Positions 45,391 to 64,000 of a DNA stretch of 64,000 nt are shown piece by piece. Position numbers and translations under genes: made by a program. The stretch lies in assembly GCA_018398805.1 (NCBI GenBank), contig JAGFBZ010000721.1, positions 124,001-188,000 of the forward strand, read 5' to 3'. The notes below the pieces were generated by a model. That model was given only the letters and a program-made list of their open reading frames with translations. It was not told where the DNA came from and made no database searches. This stretch comes from Hirundichthys speculiger (taxonomy: Eukaryota; Chordata; Actinopteri; Beloniformes; Exocoetidae). Numbering within the stretch: the stretch's first letter is position 1; each line of letters begins with the position of its first letter.

Positions 45391-46066
45391 CTGCACACCT
45401 CATCAATTTAATTTAACACCCACGGCGGTTCGTTTCTAACACGAAGGGCGAGCTTTTCACTAGTCTAGTTGTTGAGGAGACGCGCAAAAGGCAAACACAT
45501 AAGGGGGGAAATGGCAAAAACATTTAACGCTGGAACTAAAAAAAAAAAAAAAAGAAAACACAACCTGAGGTAAACATTTAGAAAACACATATTCAAGTGG
45601 TGAAACAACTATAATTTATAGCAGCGGTCAAGTCAGAAAGACAGCACAATAACAACGGGGATTATATCCGAGGGTTTCATTGATCTGCAGCGTTTCAGTG
45701 AAAACACAGCAGGTCTCTGAACACAAACCATCAAGACTTTAATTTTTTTTTTCTTTTTCCTCTTGCAAGCCAAACAGCTGGAATGTGACAGACAAAAAAA
45801 AAAAAAAAAATCACTAAAAAACACAAAATGATGGTACACATACAAGTATTTGCCTCTGTATTCCATGATGCATCACATCCTGGTTTTAAATTCATTGAAA
45901 TTTAAAAAAAACTGATTGTGTATATTGGATTATACTGGTTATATTGGTTATTCCAGGAGGTAAATACATTTTAGCAGCAATAATTAATTAATCATTTGTC
46001 TGAGGGGTCTGGCTATGTTACTTTATTCAAGCTCTATGTAAATGTTAGGTGCATGTCATGTACATT

Positions 46067-46069
<3 letters not shown>

Positions 46070-46100
<31 letters not shown>
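46070..46100. repeat. A-run of about 29 bases
   Basis: Homopolymer in the predicted TNPO1 last exon; it would be a U-run in the transcript. Shorter A/T runs occur at 45538 and 45793. Confidence 0.9.
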
Positions 46101-46102
<2 letters not shown>

Positions 46103-47967
46103 TTAAAATACTGCAATTACTCTGTCCAGCAGAGAAAAAGTGACTGGCTGGGCATTACAAAAAAAAATTAAATAAAAAATAAACATAAGTTACCACCTCT
46201 CCAACCCATCATGGAATACATTCAGGCTGTAACTTTAACAATTTGACACTCGGGGAAGAAAAAACATAAACGACACAGAACAAGACGTTAACATTCTTGT
46301 ACTTTCACAGTATTTAAAAGTTACATCCAGCTATGGGGGGGAAGTTCTGGGGGGGGGGGGCACTCCAGCGAGGTTCATACGAAATTATACAAGTCCCAGG
46401 GTTGCGGTACGAACACGTTTACTATGAACGTCTTAAAAACTTTGAATTGAATCTCCCCTCCCTCCCGTGATCCCCGTCCCGCTATATGTTGGGGTGTGAG
46501 GGGCCACCAACATGCAAGAGATGAAAGCGTCCACGTGGCCCCGCGGTCACGAGCACCCGGGACGTTACAGTCGTCCTCAAAACAAATAAAATAAAATAAA
46601 ATAAATCATGCTTTTTAAGCACAGGAAGCCAAACAGTCAGCAACAGAAACGTCGGTACACTGAGAAATAAAAACATATTTAACATTGATTTGACGGTTCG
46701 TCTGGTCCTGACAAGCGTCAGGTTTCATTTCATGTCCATGATATAATTACCACACACACATTCACGCGTACGCGCACGAGGCTAACCTGCATGCTCTCCT
46801 TCATTTTTCCATCACGAGGCTCAGACAACATTAAAAGAAAAAAAAGAAATAAAATGACTGTAAGGCAGCTACAGCTCTGATATGCTCATTGATGATGTCA
46901 TTGATGATGTCACATTCACGCCACAGAAACCAAGCAGACCACTCCTACGTTACGTCACGGCCAAGACTTCACACACACGGACATTCAGTTCGCTGCGTGA
47001 ACCCTGTCATGCTACGTTACAGCCGACCGCTGCGATTCTCTGGCGAAAAGAAACAAACAAAAGCACTGTAGATACAGATTACACAATCAAAAAGGAGAAC
47101 CTTATTAAATGGCGAATGACGGCTGTCGACACACATCGCTAAAGTTCGACAGCTTTCCACAATAATATAAGCATGCTACCTATTTCCAGGAAAGCCGTTC
47201 TTAGATTGTGCTTTCTGGTGACTTAATTAACAGCCTCTGCCCCGCTGAAGCGCAGGACTCTGAAACAATTTGGTATAAAGTGATCATCTGTTTTGGTGAT
47301 ATGCAGCGTCATGAAATCGTATTTTCCGGTTCCACATCAGCTGCTGTTCCTCAGCTTTGAGCTCCAACGACCCTCAGAGAAGATTTCTTCTCTTCAGGAC
47401 AGTCTTCTTGGAAAAAAAATCACCAAGACAATTTTTCTGCATCAACTCTCCTCCTCATCGATCCAGAACCAAATAGATGCTTAGACGCGAAGGCTTCTCC
47501 GCGTTTTGCTAACGTTTCTGTTCAGAAATCCGTGACGTGAGATATCTGGAGAATGAATGGAAAGAGAGCGAGGGGGGGGAAATAAAGATGCTAGTTTCCA
47601 TAACGTTGTGACTGCGGTGTGATTACATGAATGTTCCTCCCATGGTAAGGATGTTCCGACGGTCCCTTTCCCCCTTTAGTTTGTGTGGAGGGGCACCGGG
47701 AACTGCAGATGCCACCTCCCTCCCACCCCGTCCACCAGGTAGGAGAAGGGCCGAGACCCCTTCCCTTCCCACAGCAGGCAGACCCTTCCCCCCCAGTAAA
47801 GGGTAACGTGTTCCCTGGGATGGATCTCTATCGTGTCCCGTAGTGAATGACCTGTGGAGAGAAACAGTTGCCTCATTAGACTGATCACTTCCTGACTATT
47901 TTTGAAATTCCTGTTCAAAGATGATAAACTGAGGACATCTGAGCAACTACAAACTGTACTGAATCAA

Positions 47968-48767
47968 TTGACCTTTCAGTAAGCACCGCCCCCTTCCGTG
48001 GGGAAAGTTACAAAACACACCTACATTTACTCCAAGGTAAGTTTACTTTGTTTATTAGATGATTGATTTAACCACCGTTTAGTAAAAGTAATATGATTTA
48101 GCAGCAGGGAGGGTGATGAGTGAAAACATCTCTCCGTTAGCATTCCGGCTAGCTTGCTAGCCAGCAACAAGCCTGCCTCGTTGTCTACAAATATATATGG
48201 CCCTGGATATTTATTTTGTTAGGTATAAGGTGAAGCTAGTGATGTTAACCTCACTTTATTAATTATATTAATACAATGCTGCAACTGACTGATGTTAGCA
48301 TAGCTCTGATGTGGGTTAGACCTATGGACCAGAGCTAATGCTAACAGAGAACTCATCACCCTCCCTGCTGCTAAATCATATCATTACTTTTACTAAACGG
48401 TGGTTAAATCAATCATCTAATAATCAAAGTAAACTTACCTTGAAGAAAATGTAGGTGTGTTTTGTAACTTTCCCCACGTTCAGTTGTGGACGAACACAAC
48501 TTTAACCTACAGCTACATTTTTCCAGCGTTTGTTTCGGTTTGGGAAAGGGAATAAAAATGTCCCTCCAAATGTTCTGGACACCTCGAGTCACTGTTGCAG
48601 GTCCCCTGCAGCAATATTTCACCATGGTGTTATTATAGTATAATATTAACACTGATGATACACATTGGAAAAATAGCGAATTAACACAGTCCTTAACGCA
48701 GGAGCTGCCAGTTTGTCCGACCTAGCAACAGTAACTAGGAAGGGGGCGGTGCTTACTGAAAGGTCAA
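47968..48767. mobile_element. Fold-back element with two pairs of inverted repeats
   Basis: Ends TTGACCTTTCAGTAAGCACC and GGTGCTTACTGAAAGGTCAA. A second inverted pair (48000-48119 and 48350-48475), about 95% identical by eye, encloses a 230-bp loop. The target duplication is not obvious. It lies in the predicted last intron of TNPO1. Confidence 0.85.
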
Positions 48768-49346
48768 TTTGATATGAAAATGGAAAAAAAAACAGTGAAA
48801 TTACATTCATGTATCTATTGCACAACATAGTTTTGAGAGGTTTCTGAAGAGAAACGCTTTTGCAGCGCTCTTGTAGTAGCTAACGAGCTGTTGCCGTTCG
48901 TGCCAGGTCGCGTCTCCGATCTGGGACTGATCTGGATAACCGACACCTTTGAGGAATCTTCGGAGCCAACGTAATCACGGATTTGTGACGGTTCATAAGT
49001 TCACGTAATTTCAGACGCTGTCCAATCAGAAAAAAGAAAAGGATTTCGTTTCCTCAATATGATGCTCGTTAGTCAAGCTTTTGCATGCTCGGAGAGATCA
49101 AAAATTATCTTGATTTGTCACAGAGACTTGGGATTACTTAAATCGAGTGTAGTTTTGCACTGGAATATGGATTTATGACCGTGAAACATTACTGCTAAGA
49201 TGTAATTCAGAGTTGGGCTACAGAAAGTGAAGTTTTTTTTTTTTTTTTGCTGTTCTTCCAATGCTGACTTTTTTTTTTTCCCAGACGTTTTTTTTGTTTG
49301 TTTGTTTGTTTTTTAAATATATACACCTTCTTTGTTTGGTGTACCG

Positions 49347-50019
49347 ACACAGGGGTGTCAGACTCATTTTCACTCAGGGCCACATCAGCATCATGGTTTC
49401 CCTCGAAGGGCCAGAATCGACGGCATGAATGTAACAAAATGCAATATAAATCAAAATAAATTAAACTGCACCTTATTATATTGTTAAATAACAGTTTCTT
49501 TATTATTAAATTCAAATTTTAAATTATTATTTTAATTATTAATTCAGGGTTTGTGGTTGTAAAGTATCCATTACCTTGGTTTCAGAAGCATAGTTTAGCT
49601 ACTCCATGTTTGCTGTCAAAGTGCCGACGTAGATTAAACTCTTTCACTGACACGCCTCATAACACTGACGCCCGTTGTCATAACAAACTTGTAATCCATC
49701 GTTCATGAAACTGTCTTCCTCGTGCATCAATTTTTCTTTTCTTGACATGTTGAGGTTAGTTTGTAAAGGTTTTTCTTAAGTCCATCAGTTCTGAAAAATC
49801 TTCTTGCTCATAGCTAACATTATCATTGTAGGTAACGACGAAATGCATGACGGGAGATGTAGTTTATTGTCAATATGCGCTTTAAAGCGGTGTAAGCTTA
49901 TTTTAAGTCTTAAAATATTGGTTTAAAATTTAAGTCCAATAAATGCCCAAGCTCTCGAGGGCCACATAAAATGACGTGATGGGCCACATTTGGCCCGCGG
50001 GCCTTGTGTTTGACACGTG
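49347..50019. mobile_element. hAT element, ACACAGGGGTGTCAGAC / GACACGTG ends
   Basis: 8-bp duplication GTGTACCG on both sides. The right 280 bp match inverted the fragment at 1634-2045. The interior is AT-rich and the transposase is gone. It begins 185 bp after the TNPO1 stop codon. Confidence 0.85.
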
Positions 50020-50203
50020 GTGTACCGCATATGTAATTAAACAGGGCTTGGATGATCCCTTTCATCTGGCCCTGGCACCAGAGGCACTTGTTAGGAGGTT
50101 AAAGGCAACATTTCCCTTCCAATAAATACTGAAATGAAAGCATTTTATCTCTGATAATCCATAAGAGCAAATGATGCAGAGGAAACTGACCCCAGTGAAA
50201 CAG

Positions 50204-63754
<13,551 letters not shown>

Positions 63755-64000
63755 CTGTGGAAGATGGAAACCAGAAAAAAATTTTAATACTAAAGAAAAA
63801 AAAAAATTACATCAACTCTGACTCATTTCTTTATAGATGCTAAACAGCTGATACAATATAAATGAGGTTACTGTGGCAAACTTTTGTCTAAATTTTACTG
63901 CGTAAAAAAACACGTCTGTGTAAATACTCTCCAGAAGTAACGTTGACATCTTTGGGCTCGGAGGCGTCGGGAATGGACCATCACAGTCAAAACTAGCATT

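Larger units (their letters stand above)
44262..47851 (-). other. tnpo1: Predicted TNPO1 non-coding last exon (long 3' UTR)
   Basis: Inferred. A strong acceptor (TTTCTCTCCACAG, read on the minus strand) ends at 47852 and pairs with a GTCAGT donor 13 nt after the TNPO1 stop. The roughly 3.6 kb that follow contain few recognisable transposons apart from the hAT MITE at 44954-45390, unlike the repeat-packed 47.9-50.2 kb. They end at a good poly(A) signal. The alternative is an unspliced 3' UTR of about 5.9 kb, or an earlier poly(A) site that I did not see. Confidence 0.45.

Noticed and set aside
47676..47918. 80-codon minus-strand frame as an extra TNPO1 coding exon
   Set aside because: TNPO1 already ends in its conserved C-terminus at 50204; the frame crosses the proposed acceptor and is better explained as 3' UTR.

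Overview
This is a stretch of a fish nuclear genome, most likely a teleost. It has spliced genes with GT-AG introns, 8-bp-duplicating hAT elements, Tc1/mariner relics, vertebrate LINE reverse-transcriptase fragments, a tRNA-like SINE and long (TA)n microsatellites. I see no prokaryotic, plasmid or viral organisation. The species cannot be named from the sequence.

Two protein-coding genes occupy the window, both on the minus strand and in tandem. TNPO1 (transportin-1, karyopherin beta-2) runs from beyond the right edge to its stop codon at 50204. Seventeen coding exons encode 672 residues, colinear without net insertion or deletion with residues 227-898 of the human protein. A predicted non-coding last exon (about 47851 to 44262) ends at a well-formed poly(A) signal. 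FCHO2, an F-BAR protein that starts clathrin-coated pits, begins at 40010 in a CpG-rich promoter. It gives its first seven coding exons (233 residues, most of the F-BAR domain) between 40010 and 6217 and continues past the left edge. The order TNPO1 then FCHO2 on one strand matches human 5q13.2. Transportin imports PY-NLS cargo into the nucleus; FCHO2 acts at the plasma membrane. Their adjacency looks like inherited synteny rather than a shared pathway.

The rest is intronic and intergenic DNA full of transposons. By position: a pogo/Tigger-like element, an hAT relic and a Tc1 relic (0.8-2.7 kb); a nested hAT MITE (3.6-4.7 kb); a Tc1 copy cut by two hAT MITEs (6.6-8 kb); a LINE interrupted by a fold-back element (9.4-11.3 kb); hAT-like elements at 12.7, 15.8, 17.3, 22.8, 23.6, 27.7, 30.5, 37.1, 53.2, 55.5, 58.9 and 61.1-62.4 kb; an almost end-to-end Tc1 element (26.2-27.4 kb); Tc1 and LINE relics (30-34.7 kb); a SINE (35.3 kb); and a 1-kb (TA)n tract just upstream of FCHO2.

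The most unusual signal is a group of at least six different hAT-like families. They share a TAGGG-TG type terminus, 8-bp target duplications and subterminal arrays of short palindromes of the CGATA/TATCG or GGTATACC type. Three of the longer members still carry relics of BED zinc-finger exons. Individual copies add further oddities: 38-bp direct repeats flanking one element, and a composite element carrying a passenger copy of a sequence found 2.2 kb away. I found no evidence of an unknown protein-coding system.
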